A stretch of DNA of 64,000 nt. Origin: Actinokineospora spheciospongiae. GTDB taxonomy: Bacteria > Actinomycetota > Actinomycetes > Mycobacteriales > Pseudonocardiaceae. The position numbers and the translations under genes are program-made. The stretch spans positions 38,635-102,634 of the forward strand of contig NZ_AYXG01000203.1 of assembly GCF_000564855.1 (NCBI RefSeq), read 5' to 3'. The notes under the pieces were generated by a model, which saw only the letters and a list, made by a program, of their open reading frames with translations, did no database searches and was not told the DNA's origin. This document shows, one piece after another, positions 35,660-45,125 of this stretch; within the stretch, counting starts at the first letter, position 1, and each line of letters begins with the position of its first letter.

Positions 35660-36290
35660 TTACCGGGCTGACGCGTAGGCGGAGGTGGCGGCGGGGTACT
35701 GGCTGGCCCAGGCGGGCAGGGCCGACACGGTGCGGCGGATGCGGTCGGACTGACGGGCGAAGCGGCAGTCATCCATTGTGGACCGATTTACGGATGGGCG
35801 GGTGGACAGGTGGTGCCACAACGGTTCGGGGAACCACTTGGTGGGTGGCGGTACCGCGCCGATGAGTGAGTGCAGAACGTCCTGTATGGGATGGTTTGCC
35901 GTCAGGGTGGCGGTTTTCTCCTCGACGTAGGCGCGGAAGTCCTTGTGGTCGCGGGGCATGGTGTGGTCGGGGATGCCGAGGATGCGGCCGAGATGGCGCC
36001 ATTCGCGGTGGAGGGTGTGCAGTCGGGTGGACTCGGCGTGGGCCCTCGCGCCGCCGTAGGTGAGGCGGAGGCGGAGTTCACCGTGTCCCACAGGCGCGGC
36101 CACGGGGCGTGCCGGAAGGTGAGGTGGTTGGCGGCCGCGTCGACGGCCGGGTGGGCCACCTGCACGAGCAGCACCCGGCCGCCGCACAGCGCCGTGCGGG
36201 CGTCCGCCATGACGCGCCAGGTGACGGAGGCGGGACCGAGGGGCCCATGGGGTCGTTCCCGTGGCAGGCCGTCGTCGGTGTCACTACCGC
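35660..36290 (-). pseudogene. MpaB-family (DUF2236) oxygenase remnant
   Basis: Two frames are needed. The N-terminal part (about 36290-36080) reads LGPASVTWRVMADARTALCG, then RVLLVQVAHPAVDAAANHLT and FRHAPWPRLWDT, typical of DUF2236. The frame then shifts and continues LRLTYGGARAHAESTRLHTL, directly followed by REWRHLGRILGIPDHTMP. Intact relatives have about 60 residues between the HxLH region and the LGRxLGIP segment, including the middle helices, which are missing. The C-terminal tail continues to 35660. A frameshift and an internal deletion make this a pseudogene. Confidence 0.75.
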
Positions 36291-36319
36291 GAGCCGGTGC
36301 GCCCGGATAGCGTCCCCGG

Positions 36320-36955
36320 GTGACCGACGACCTGTTCACCGACGCCATCACCGACATCGACGAGCTGCGGGAGCTCTACCCCGAACCCGCGGGGCAGGGC
36401 AGGGGCAAGGAGATCGACACCGTCGACGACATGGCTCGGTGGCTGATCGCGCTGGCGCCGCTGGTGTTCGTGGCCAGCGCCGACGCCGACGGCCGCTGCG
36501 ACGTCTCGCCGCGCGGTGGGCCGCCGGGGTTCGTGTCGGTGCTCGGTGACGGGACCGTGGTCGTCCCGGACGCCACCGGCAACCGGCGGATCGACACCTT
36601 CCGCAACGTCGTGGTGACCGGGCGGGTCGGTTTGGTGTTCATCATCCCCGGGCGCGGGCAGACGCTGCGGGTCAACGGGGCGGCGTGCGTGAGCAGGCGG
36701 CCGGAACTGCTCGCGTCGCTCACCGCGGTCGGCAAGGCGCCCAGGGCGGCGCTGGTGGTCCGGCCGGACGAGGTGTTCACGCACTGCCCGAAGGCGTTCG
36801 TCCGCTCCGCCCTCTGGGACCCGGCCTCCTGGCCCGACGCCACCGCGCAGCCGACCCCGGCCGAGGTCGTGCACACCCACCTGCGCGACCCGGGCATCAG
36901 CCTCGCCGACGTCGAACGGGACATGGTCGACAGCCTGCGCAACCGCCTCGCCTGA
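36320..36955 (+). CDS. Pyridoxamine 5'-phosphate oxidase-like FMN-binding protein
   Basis: A 211-residue split-barrel protein. DTVDDMARWLIALAPLVFVA, DVSPRGGPPGFVSVLGD and NRRIDTFRNVVVTGRVGLVF are typical of the PNPOx-like (MSMEG_1061) family, which binds FMN or F420; HCPKAFVRSALWDP near residue 155 is a further family segment. The substrate is unknown. The GTG at 36320 has TAGCGT six nt upstream and no ribosome site, so a leaderless start is likely. Confidence 0.82.
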   Translation: MTDDLFTDAITDIDELRELYPEPAGQGRGKEIDTVDDMARWLIALAPLVFVASADADGRCDVSPRGGPPGFVSVLGDGTVVVPDATGNRRIDTFRNVVVTGRVGLVFIIPGRGQTLRVNGAACVSRRPELLASLTAVGKAPRAALVVRPDEVFTHCPKAFVRSALWDPASWPDATAQPTPAEVVHTHLRDPGISLADVERDMVDSLRNRLA

Positions 36956-36964
36956 GGCCGCGCC

Positions 36965-38677
36965 TCAGGACGCCCGGCGGCGGGCCGACCACGCGGTGGC
37001 CAGGACCAGGGCGGCCGCGCCGAGGGCGCCCGCGACCGCGGCCCCGGTGGCGTACCCCGCGGACGGCTCGCGGGCACCCAGGGTGGAGACGAACAGCCAC
37101 ACGCCCAGGCCCAGCACGGCGCCGAGCGGGAGCGCGGCGACCGGGGCGGCCGGGCGGCGGTGGCCGCGGCGGAGGGTGCGCATGACCGATTCGAGGTAGG
37201 CCAGGGCGAACAGGGCCAGCAGCAGGCTGCCGCCGCCCATCGCGCTGGCGATCGGGGTCTGCGGCGGTCGGACCGCGAACCGCTGGGGTTCGCCCGTGCC
37301 GGTGTCCAGGGTGCCGGTGGCGGCGCCGCCGACGAGCCAGCGGGTGAGCGGCCGGGGTTCGACGGTGGCGGTGAAGGTGCCGTCCGGGTTCGGGGTGACC
37401 GGCACCTCGACCGTGTCCAGGTCGACCCCGGCGGCGCTGAGGGTGAACCGGAGGGTGGCGGGGGCCGGGGCGCCGGTGACGGTGAACGGCCTGCTCAGGT
37501 CCAGGGAGACGGGGGTCACCGCGGGTTTGCCGTCGATCGCGAGGGTGTCGGCGGTGCCGGGGTGGGCCAGGGTCTCGGGGGCCAGGAACGGCAGGGCGAG
37601 CATCACCAGCAGGGCCACGGCGGCGACCAGGCCGGGGAACAGGGGGGACCGGCCGGGGCGGCCCAGCACCTCGGCGGCCGGGCGCAGGTCGGCGGGCCGG
37701 ATCGCCCTGGTGGGCTCCGGGGCGGCGGTGCCGCGGACCGGTCGGGTGACCGCTGTCGGGTTGTCCGGGCCGGGTTGGTCGGCGATCGAGCCCAGGACGC
37801 GCGGGCCCAGGTGCACCGGGATGCCCGCTCGTTCCAGCCAGCCGCGGCCGAACACGGCGGTGGCCGCGGCGCCGAGGTCGACGGCGAACGCCTCGGCGTC
37901 GCGGTAGCGGTGCCTGGGGTCCCTGGCCAGGCTGCGCATGACCACTGTGGACAGCGGGGCGGGCACGCGGGGCAGCGGCCGCGGGTCGGTGAACATCCGC
38001 TGGCGCATCATGCTCACCGCGCCCCGGGTGCGGTCGAACGGCAGGTCGCCGCAGAGGAGTTCGTAGAGGACCGTGCCGGTGGCGTAGAGGTCGGCCGCGG
38101 GCGACAGGGCGTTGCCCATGGCCTGTTCCGGGGCGATGTAGGCGGGGGTGCCCAGCACCTCGCCCGCGTGCGTCATCAGGGTGGCGCCCTCGCTGACGAC
38201 CTGGGCGATGCCGAAGTCGGCCACCTTCACCACCCCGGCCGAGGTGAACAGCAGGTTCTTCGGCTTCACGTCCAGGTGCAGCACCCCGGCGGTGTGCGCG
38301 GCGTGCAGCCCGGCCAGCGCCGCCAGCGCGATCGCGCACGACTGCTCGCCGGTCAGCCCGCGTCCGCGGAAGGCGTCGTGGACCGTGCCGCCGTCCAGCT
38401 TCTCCATCACCAGCAGGTTGTCGGTGCCGGTCTGGACGTAGTCGTAGACCGGGACGATGTGCGGGTGGTCCAGGCCCGCCAGCACCCGCGCCTCCCGGTC
38501 GAACCGGGCGTTCACGTCGGGGTCGCCCGCCACCGCCGCGGGCAGTTGCTTGATCGCCACCTGCCTGCCCAGGGAACGGTGCACCCCGGAGAACACCACG
38601 CCCATGCCGCCGGAGCCGATGACCGGTCCCACCTGATATTGCGGCAGCGCCGCCGCCAACCCGGCCGGAGCGCTCAT
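36965..38677 (-). CDS. Membrane serine/threonine protein kinase
   Basis: A 570-residue kinase. The domain (about residues 15-275) has GSGGMGVVFSGVH, VAIKQL (catalytic Lys), HLDVKPKNLLF in place of HRDxKxxN, VADFGIAQ and YIAPEQA. Because the HRD arginine is Leu it is a non-RD kinase, so activation-loop control may differ. A membrane segment follows at about 345-365 (GLVAAVALLVMLALPFL), then an extracytoplasmic beta domain, and two to three further helices near the C-terminus (LLLALFALAYLESVM, LGAVLGLGVWLFVS, AVAGALGAAALVLATAW). Extra C-terminal helices are unusual, since most bacterial kinases of this type have one. Its ATG overlaps the stop of the upstream gene (ATGA). Confidence 0.88.
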   Translation of the reverse strand: MSAPAGLAAALPQYQVGPVIGSGGMGVVFSGVHRSLGRQVAIKQLPAAVAGDPDVNARFDREARVLAGLDHPHIVPVYDYVQTGTDNLLVMEKLDGGTVHDAFRGRGLTGEQSCAIALAALAGLHAAHTAGVLHLDVKPKNLLFTSAGVVKVADFGIAQVVSEGATLMTHAGEVLGTPAYIAPEQAMGNALSPAADLYATGTVLYELLCGDLPFDRTRGAVSMMRQRMFTDPRPLPRVPAPLSTVVMRSLARDPRHRYRDAEAFAVDLGAAATAVFGRGWLERAGIPVHLGPRVLGSIADQPGPDNPTAVTRPVRGTAAPEPTRAIRPADLRPAAEVLGRPGRSPLFPGLVAAVALLVMLALPFLAPETLAHPGTADTLAIDGKPAVTPVSLDLSRPFTVTGAPAPATLRFTLSAAGVDLDTVEVPVTPNPDGTFTATVEPRPLTRWLVGGAATGTLDTGTGEPQRFAVRPPQTPIASAMGGGSLLLALFALAYLESVMRTLRRGHRRPAAPVAALPLGAVLGLGVWLFVSTLGAREPSAGYATGAAVAGALGAAALVLATAWSARRRAS

Positions 38678-39462
38678 CGGGTCCACTCCCGGGTCAGCGC
38701 CACCGTCGGGCCGTCACCGGTCGGGTCCGGGGAGCCCGCGGGGGCGGGGTGCGGGGTGAGGAAGCCGAGCAGCAGGCCGATCAGCGCGGCGCCGAGCACG
38801 ATCGGGATCTCCACCTCGGGTTCCGGCGGCACCAGCCGCAGCACCGACAGCGTCACCACCGCCACCAGCCCGGTGCCGACCCCGGCTGGCAGGAACCGCA
38901 GCGCGCGCCGGAACCTGTTGGCGGACAGGCGGTGCTGGGCCAGCGCCAGCAGCGCGCCGGTCCAGGCCAGGGCCGTCAGCACGAGCAGCGCGACGCCGAA
39001 GACGCCGTAGACCGACCAGAACGACCCGCGCACGTCGACCACCGTGTCCGAGCTGGCCAGTTCCACCCGGTCCTCGCTGAGCAGCGCCACCGTCGTCGGC
39101 AGCAGCCCGATCGCCTGGCCGTCGAGGTCGCGCACGTCCAGCGGGAAGGTGCGGGTGACCTGCCCGCGTGAGGGCACCTCGAACGGGACCGTGGTGTCGT
39201 AGGAGAAGAACGTCAGCGCGAGCGCCACGCCGGTGATCCGCACCAGGCGGACCTCCTGCTTGGCGGCGCCGGGGTTGCGCACGGTCAGCGAGACCTCGAC
39301 GGGCCTCGCCGGGTCGAAGGTGACGGTGCGCCCGGTGATGTCCTCACCGTCCACGGTGACCACCACCCGGAGCGGATCATCCGACCCCTGGGCGGCGGCC
39401 GGGGCGGCGCCGAAGGCCAGCACCGTCACGAGGGCAACCGCCGTGCCGACAAAACGTCCCAT
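38674..39462 (-). CDS. Exported membrane-anchored protein, unknown function
   Basis: A 262-residue protein with a signal peptide (GTAVALVTVLAFGAAPAAAQ), an extracytoplasmic beta-sandwich region (about 30-140, VEVSLTVRNPGAAKQEVRLV) and two C-terminal membrane segments (about 150-175, 200-220), with a third hydrophobic stretch at PIVLGAALIGLLLGFL. GGAG lies 8 nt before the ATG at 39462. It overlaps the kinase gene by 4 bp, so the two proteins probably act together at the cell envelope. I do not recognise a family. Confidence 0.75.
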   Translation of the reverse strand: MGRFVGTAVALVTVLAFGAAPAAAQGSDDPLRVVVTVDGEDITGRTVTFDPARPVEVSLTVRNPGAAKQEVRLVRITGVALALTFFSYDTTVPFEVPSRGQVTRTFPLDVRDLDGQAIGLLPTTVALLSEDRVELASSDTVVDVRGSFWSVYGVFGVALLVLTALAWTGALLALAQHRLSANRFRRALRFLPAGVGTGLVAVVTLSVLRLVPPEPEVEIPIVLGAALIGLLLGFLTPHPAPAGSPDPTGDGPTVALTREWTR

Positions 39463-39556
39463 GGGATGACTCCGGTTCAGGCGGGCCCGATTGACGCGGA
39501 ATGCTACAGCGACGCAGGTCGTCGCCGGGGCGTTCCATCGAGCGAGGGAAGTGGTC

Positions 39557-40480
39557 GTGCGCACTCTGGGAATCGTCCCTGTGGGAATCGCTTCAGCGGG
39601 CGTCGCCGTGATGGTCGTCGGCTTGTCGGGCGGCCCGGCGCAGGCCCAGCCCGTCGAGCGGGCGCAGCAGCCGACCTTCTCCTCCTCGGTCAGCCCCACC
39701 TCCGGCCCGGCGGGCACCGCCTTCACCGTCCACTGGGGTTCCAACGCGGGCGCCCTGTGCAAGACCGTCACGTTCAGCACCGCGCTGACCACGATCCCGC
39801 CCACCCCGTACCCGAACCTCCAGGTCGGCGTCGTGGCCCCCGCCTCGGCCACGCCGAACACCTACGCGATCACCCTCACCTGCGACAGGTACACGTCGGT
39901 CACCCGCTTCACCGTCACCAAGCCCACCACCACCGCGCCGACCACCCCGCCGGTCACCACGACCCCGCCACCCGTCGTCACCCCGACCACCCCGCCGCGG
40001 GTCACGACCCCACCGGTCGCCACGACCTCGCCGCGCACCACCACGACAACCGCCCCGGTGACCACGACCACTGTGCCGACCACCACCACGACCACGGCGC
40101 CGACGACCTCGACCACGCTCCCGCCGATCACCACCGCCGACGCCCCCGAGGGGGACCTGCGCCTCGACCGGGAGAGCGTGCAACCCGGCGACGACCTCTC
40201 CGCCGAGGGCGAGGGCTGCACCCCGGGCGCCCCGGTCGTGCTCACCTCGGGCGGTCAGCGCGTCGGCTCCACCACGGCCGACGCCACCGGCGGCTTCACC
40301 GCCGGGGTCGAGTTCACCAGGGTCGAGCCGGGCAGGCACACCATCACCGCCGAGTGCGGTGTCGTGCTCACCGGCGCGGTCGACCAGATCGTCACCAGCT
40401 CGACCGGCGGCAGCTCCGGGACGCTGGTGGTGCTGGTGTTCTTCGTCCTAGTCGGCGCCGCCCTGGTCCGCTTCGCGTAG
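39557..40480 (+). CDS. Secreted Thr/Pro-rich envelope protein with C-terminal anchor
   Basis: A 307-residue protein with a signal peptide, two beta domains and a long TTT/PTT linker (about residues 120-205) that should be a glycosylated stalk. The second domain (about 212-280) contains GDLRLDRESVQPGDDLSAEG and resembles Ig-like wall-binding domains. The C-terminus LVVLVFFVLVGAALVRFA is a membrane anchor at the very end. GTG at 39557 has GAGGG about 8 nt upstream; the frame is open from 39491. It diverges from the kinase pair and overlaps the convergent oxidoreductase gene by 33 bp. Confidence 0.78.
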   Translation: MRTLGIVPVGIASAGVAVMVVGLSGGPAQAQPVERAQQPTFSSSVSPTSGPAGTAFTVHWGSNAGALCKTVTFSTALTTIPPTPYPNLQVGVVAPASATPNTYAITLTCDRYTSVTRFTVTKPTTTAPTTPPVTTTPPPVVTPTTPPRVTTPPVATTSPRTTTTTAPVTTTTVPTTTTTTAPTTSTTLPPITTADAPEGDLRLDRESVQPGDDLSAEGEGCTPGAPVVLTSGGQRVGSTTADATGGFTAGVEFTRVEPGRHTITAECGVVLTGAVDQIVTSSTGGSSGTLVVLVFFVLVGAALVRFA

Positions 40481-41479
40481 GGCGGCGCGGACCGCGCTCC
40501 AGCGGGCCGGGTCCGGCGCCCCGGACGTGGTCAGGGTGAACCGGTCCACGACGTCGCCGAAGCGGCGCCGGACCTCCGCCGCCGCCTCGGCCGGGGAGCC
40601 GACCACGGCGAAGGCGTGCAGGACCTCGTCGTCGACGAGGCCCGCCATCTCGGCCCACCGGCCGCGCTTGGCCAGCGCGTTGAGGTCGTCCTGCAACCCG
40701 CCCCAGCCGTGCAGCTCCAGCACGCCCCGGTAGGCGGGGGTGGAGCCGTAGAAGGCGATCTGCCCGCGCACCTCGGCGACGGCGGTGGCCAACTCCTCGT
40801 CGGTGGCGCCGGTGGCCACGAACGACGGACCGCTGACCTCGAAGCCCGCCAGGGGCTTGCCCGCCCTGGCCCGGCCGCGCTCCAACGCGGGCAGGGTCAC
40901 CTCGCGCAGGTACCGCTCGGTGGAGAAGCCGTGGCAGAGCACCCCGTCGGCGACCTCGCCAGCCACCTCGGTCATCCGCTCGCCGACGGCGGCCAGGAGC
41001 ACCCGGGGGTTGCCGTGCGGGTTCGGGCCGGGGTTGAAGAATGGTGTCAGCAGCGTGTGCCGGTAGAACTCGCCGGTGAACGAGAGCCGGTCGCCGGACT
41101 CGAAGGCCGCCCAGATGGCGCGCACGGCCAGCACGAACTCGCGCATCCGCGCCGCCGGGGCCGACCACGGCATCCCGAACCGCTTGGTGATGTGCGGCTT
41201 GACCTGCGAGCCCAGCCCCAGCACGAACCGGCCGCCGGAGTGCAGGTGCAGGTCGTTCGCCGCGACCGCCACCGTCATCGGGTTGCGCGCGAAGGCCACC
41301 GCGATGCCGCTGACCAGCTCGATCCGCTCGGTGCGCTCGGCCGCCACGGCCAGCGCGACGAACGGGTCGAGCCGCGTCTCGGCCACCCAGGCCCCGTCGA
41401 AGCCCGCCCGCTCCGCGGCGACCACCGCGTCCGCGGCCTGGGACACGGTGTCGGCGTAACCACCCGAATCGAGCTTCAC
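40448..41479 (-). CDS. LLM-class F420-dependent oxidoreductase (TIGR03617-like)
   Basis: A 343-residue TIM-barrel flavin/F420 enzyme. It begins MKLDSGGYADTVSQAADAVV. Family motifs include ERAGFDGAWVAETRLDPFVAL, GIAVAFARNPM and SGGRFVLGLGSQVKPHI. Such enzymes transfer hydride between F420H2 and varied substrates. The GTG start has TAATGT 7 nt upstream (reverse strand) and no ribosome site, indicating a leaderless transcript. The 3' end overlaps the last 33 bp of the convergent envelope gene, so both termini are shared coding DNA. Confidence 0.88.
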   Translation of the reverse strand: MKLDSGGYADTVSQAADAVVAAERAGFDGAWVAETRLDPFVALAVAAERTERIELVSGIAVAFARNPMTVAVAANDLHLHSGGRFVLGLGSQVKPHITKRFGMPWSAPAARMREFVLAVRAIWAAFESGDRLSFTGEFYRHTLLTPFFNPGPNPHGNPRVLLAAVGERMTEVAGEVADGVLCHGFSTERYLREVTLPALERGRARAGKPLAGFEVSGPSFVATGATDEELATAVAEVRGQIAFYGSTPAYRGVLELHGWGGLQDDLNALAKRGRWAEMAGLVDDEVLHAFAVVGSPAEAAAEVRRRFGDVVDRFTLTTSGAPDPARWSAVRAALREADQGGAD

Positions 41480-41486
41480 ACCGCCG

Positions 41487-41496
41487 ACATTACTGT
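41487..41496. promoter_or_regulatory. Overlapping divergent -10 elements
   Basis: In ACATTACTGT the reverse strand reads TAATGT (41492-41487), 7 nt before the oxidoreductase GTG at 41479, and the forward strand reads TACTGT (41491-41496), 7 nt before the carbonic anhydrase ATG at 41504. The boxes share two base pairs, so polymerase should not bind both at once. Confidence 0.6.
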
Positions 41497-41503
41497 GACC
41501 CCC

Positions 41504-42022
41504 ATGCCGATGTTCTCGTTCGAAGGCAAGAGCCCGCGCGTGCACCCGACCGCGTGGATCGCCCCCACCGCGACGCTGGTCGGGGACGTGACCGTCGAGG
41601 CGGGCGCCTCGGTCTGGTACGGCGCGGTCATCCGCGCCGACCTCGGGCCGGTCGTGCTGCGCGAGGGCGCCAACGTGCAGGACAACTCCGTGATCCACAC
41701 CAACACCGACGGCTGCGAGGTGGGCCGCAACGCCACCATCGGCCACCTGTGCGTGGTGCACGACTGCACCATCGGCGAGCAGGCCCTGATCGGCAACGGC
41801 GCCACCGTGCAGGACGGCGCGGTCATCGGCGCGCGGGCCCTGGTCGCGGCGGGAGCGATGGTCGGGCCGGGCACCCACGTGCCGCCCGAGGTGGTCGCCA
41901 TGGGCGTGCCCGCCAAGCGGATGGTCCCGCTGGACGGGGTGCCGAAGCTGTTCGTCGACCACAACGCCGACATCTACCGCGACCTGGCCCGCAGGCACGC
42001 CGAGGGCGCCGAACCCGTGTGA
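41504..42022 (+). CDS. Gamma-type carbonic anhydrase family protein
   Basis: A 172-residue left-handed beta-helix (hexapeptide) protein. It carries the DLGPVVLREGANVQDNSVIH segment, NATIGHLCVVHDCTIGEQAL and MGVPAKRMVPL. Three histidines (IH, GH, VVH) fit the metal site of gamma carbonic anhydrases, and the DNSVIHTN region supplies the first. Many members have weak or no carbonic anhydrase activity, so other acyl- or metal-related roles are possible. The start lacks a ribosome site and is probably leaderless. Confidence 0.87.
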   Translation: MPMFSFEGKSPRVHPTAWIAPTATLVGDVTVEAGASVWYGAVIRADLGPVVLREGANVQDNSVIHTNTDGCEVGRNATIGHLCVVHDCTIGEQALIGNGATVQDGAVIGARALVAAGAMVGPGTHVPPEVVAMGVPAKRMVPLDGVPKLFVDHNADIYRDLARRHAEGAEPV

Positions 42023-42075
42023 GGTCGGCGGTGCCCCTGGCGCGGTGCCGGTGGTCAGGGGTATCAACGGGTGCT

Positions 42076-43077
42076 ATGGCGGAACTGGAGCTGCGGCACC
42101 TGCGGGCGATCTGCGCCATCGCCGAGGAGGGCAGCGTGTCGAAGGCGGCGATCCGCCTCGGCGTCACCCAACCCGCGCTGACCGCGCAACTGCGCTCCAT
42201 CGAGCGGCTGCTCGACGGCGAGCTGTTCGTCCGCTCCGCGCACGGCTCGGTGCCGACCGAGCTGGGCCGCGGTGTGGTCCGCTCGGCGCGGGTGGTGCTG
42301 GAGGACATGGCTGTGCTGCTGGCCTCGGCGCGGTCGCACCGGTCGGACCCGGCCGAGGCGCCGCTGGTGGTCGCCGCCACGCCGATGCTGTTCGCCAGCG
42401 CGCTGATCGCGGAGCTGCGCGCGTGGGTCCGCTGCTCGCAGCTCCGCACGGAGATCGACTCCTCCGGGCCCGCGCTGCTGGACCTGATCTCGTCGAAGCA
42501 GGCGGACCTGGCGGTGTTCGAGCGGTTCGAGGGCATGGACAACCGCGCGCTGCGCGACGTCGAGGTGCGCACGATCGTCGAGGAGCCGCAGTTCGTCGCC
42601 CTCAGCTCCGACAGCCCGCTGGCCTCGCGCGACGAGGTCGACCTCGCCGACCTGGCGGGCCTGGACTGGGTGGTGCCGCCCCCGGACCAGGACTGCATGC
42701 GGCTGCGCTTCCGGGCCGCGTGCGAGGCGGTCGGGTTCACCCCGCGGATCACCCACCACGTCACCGAGGGCCGCACGGCGATGGCGCTGGCCGCGGCGGG
42801 CGCGGTGTGCCTGGCGCAGCCCGCGTCGCTGGGCGGGCCGGGGTTCGTGATCCGGCCGCTGAGCGGGTCGGTGCTCACGCTGCCGGTCGTGCTGGTGATC
42901 CGGCTGGACGGTCCGCTGGGCGCGCGGCGGCAGGAGGTGTTCTCCTGCGTGGCGCACGCCTACCGGTCGATCGTGGACCGCAACCCGACCTACGCCCGCT
43001 GGTGGGCCGAGCACCCCGAGGCGCACGCCGAGCTGGACGTGGCCCTGCGCCTGCCACGCCCCAGCTCGCCGTCGTAG
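42076..43077 (+). CDS. LysR-family transcriptional regulator
   Basis: A 333-residue regulator. The N-terminal winged helix reads ELRHLRAICAIAEEGSVSKA, then AIRLGVTQPALTAQLRSIERLLDGELFVRS split across residues 6-55. The C-terminal effector domain starts near residue 95 (PLVVAATPMLFASALIAELR). It lies 53 bp after the carbonic anhydrase gene on the same strand. The target and inducer cannot be told from sequence. Confidence 0.88.
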   Translation: MAELELRHLRAICAIAEEGSVSKAAIRLGVTQPALTAQLRSIERLLDGELFVRSAHGSVPTELGRGVVRSARVVLEDMAVLLASARSHRSDPAEAPLVVAATPMLFASALIAELRAWVRCSQLRTEIDSSGPALLDLISSKQADLAVFERFEGMDNRALRDVEVRTIVEEPQFVALSSDSPLASRDEVDLADLAGLDWVVPPPDQDCMRLRFRAACEAVGFTPRITHHVTEGRTAMALAAAGAVCLAQPASLGGPGFVIRPLSGSVLTLPVVLVIRLDGPLGARRQEVFSCVAHAYRSIVDRNPTYARWWAEHPEAHAELDVALRLPRPSSPS

Positions 43078-43080
43078 CGC

Positions 43081-43536
43081 CTACTGCTTGTTCGGCTTCA
43101 ACGTCCAGACGACGTCCATCAGCGCCGTGGTGACGCCCTCGGCGTTGGTGATGGTGCAGGCGACGGTGAACTCGGGGCGGGTGCCCGCCTCCAGTTCCGC
43201 GACGACCTCGGCGGCCGGGCGGGTCAGCACGGCCTCGGCGGTGAGGGCGCCGAGGGCCAGCTTCTTGTACTGGATCTCCGACTTCACCACCAGCGGCGTC
43301 GCGCGGGACATGACCTGGTTGAAGGCGGCCAGGCCGACCGCGCCGGAGGCCGTCTCGGCGAGGCCGAACATGACCGCGGCGTGCGGTCCGCCGACGTGGT
43401 TTCGCTGCGACTCGACGTCGGGGAGGGTGCAGACGACGCGGTCGGCGGCGACCTCGGTGAACTCGACGCCCGCGGTGCTGACCCAGGGGACGGACTGCTT
43501 CATCGCGTCGGCGACCCACGCGTACTCGGTGCTCAT
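43081..43536 (-). CDS. DUF4442/PaaI-like hotdog-fold thioesterase
   Basis: A 151-residue hotdog protein. NHVGGPHAAVMFGLAETASG corresponds to the helix with the catalytic Asn/Gly region, and FTVACTITNAEGVTTALMDV to the last strand. Such proteins hydrolyse acyl-CoA or related thioesters. The ATG has TAATGT 7 nt upstream on the minus strand, again suggesting leaderless transcription. It ends 4 bp from the convergent LysR gene. Confidence 0.8.
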   Translation of the reverse strand: MSTEYAWVADAMKQSVPWVSTAGVEFTEVAADRVVCTLPDVESQRNHVGGPHAAVMFGLAETASGAVGLAAFNQVMSRATPLVVKSEIQYKKLALGALTAEAVLTRPAAEVVAELEAGTRPEFTVACTITNAEGVTTALMDVVWTLKPNKQ

Positions 43537-43578
43537 GCCCCGAACATTACTCGCCGGTAACATAGCTGCGCCAGGTGC

Positions 43579-43584
43579 TATCGT
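43579..43584 (+). promoter_or_regulatory. -10 of the ZTP riboswitch-glyA transcript
   Basis: TGCTATCGT has an extended -10 (TGN-TATCGT) about 7-10 nt before the riboswitch. No convincing -35 box is seen. Confidence 0.5.
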
Positions 43585-43590
43585 GGGAAC

Positions 43591-43690
43591 CCAGGGCCGT
43601 GACTGGCGTGCAGCGGGTGGAATCGACCACCGGGGAGCGGTCCTGGGCGGAGGACGGCACCGAACGCCTGGGTGTTCCGCGCGACGACCA
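43591..43690 (+). ncRNA. ZTP (pfl) riboswitch upstream of glyA
   Basis: The conserved core of the pfl motif is present: GGGCCGTGACTGGCG (43594-43608), CCACCGGGGAGCG (43628-43640) and, after a variable hairpin, GCCTGGG (43666-43672). These correspond to the stem-internal loop, the GGGAGC loop and the CCUGGGC pseudoknot strand of the ZTP-binding RNA. It precedes glyA, one of the known target classes because ZTP signals 10-formyl-THF shortage. High ZTP would raise glyA expression. Confidence 0.87.
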
Positions 43691-43713
43691 GCCGCGCGCA
43701 GAAAGGCCCGCCC

Positions 43714-44976
<1,263 letters not shown>

Positions 44977-44997
44977 CCTGCACGAATAGTCCGCTTC

Positions 44998-45023
44998 GCC
45001 CCGGCGCCGCCCGGCGCCGGGGC
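44998..45023 (+). terminator. glyA terminator
   Basis: GCCCCGGCGCC and GGCGCCGGGGC form an 11-bp perfect stem with a 4-nt loop, 21 bp past the glyA stop. Confidence 0.7.
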
Positions 45024-45075
45024 TGCGAGCGGGGTCACAGGAAACCGAGTTGCCCCGCGGCGGCGTCCCGGTGCA

Positions 45076-45111
45076 TGCTTGTATCCACCAACTAATTGGG
45101 TGTTGCAAGCA
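45076..45111. promoter_or_regulatory. Candidate MarR operator
   Basis: The 36-bp region has a symmetric arrangement centred at 45093.5, with outer arms TGCTTG/CAAGCA and inner CCAA/TTGG around TA. It lies 15-50 bp upstream of the MarR gene, the usual place for MarR autorepression. Confidence 0.45.
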
Positions 45112-45125
45112 ACTGGGGGTTCACC

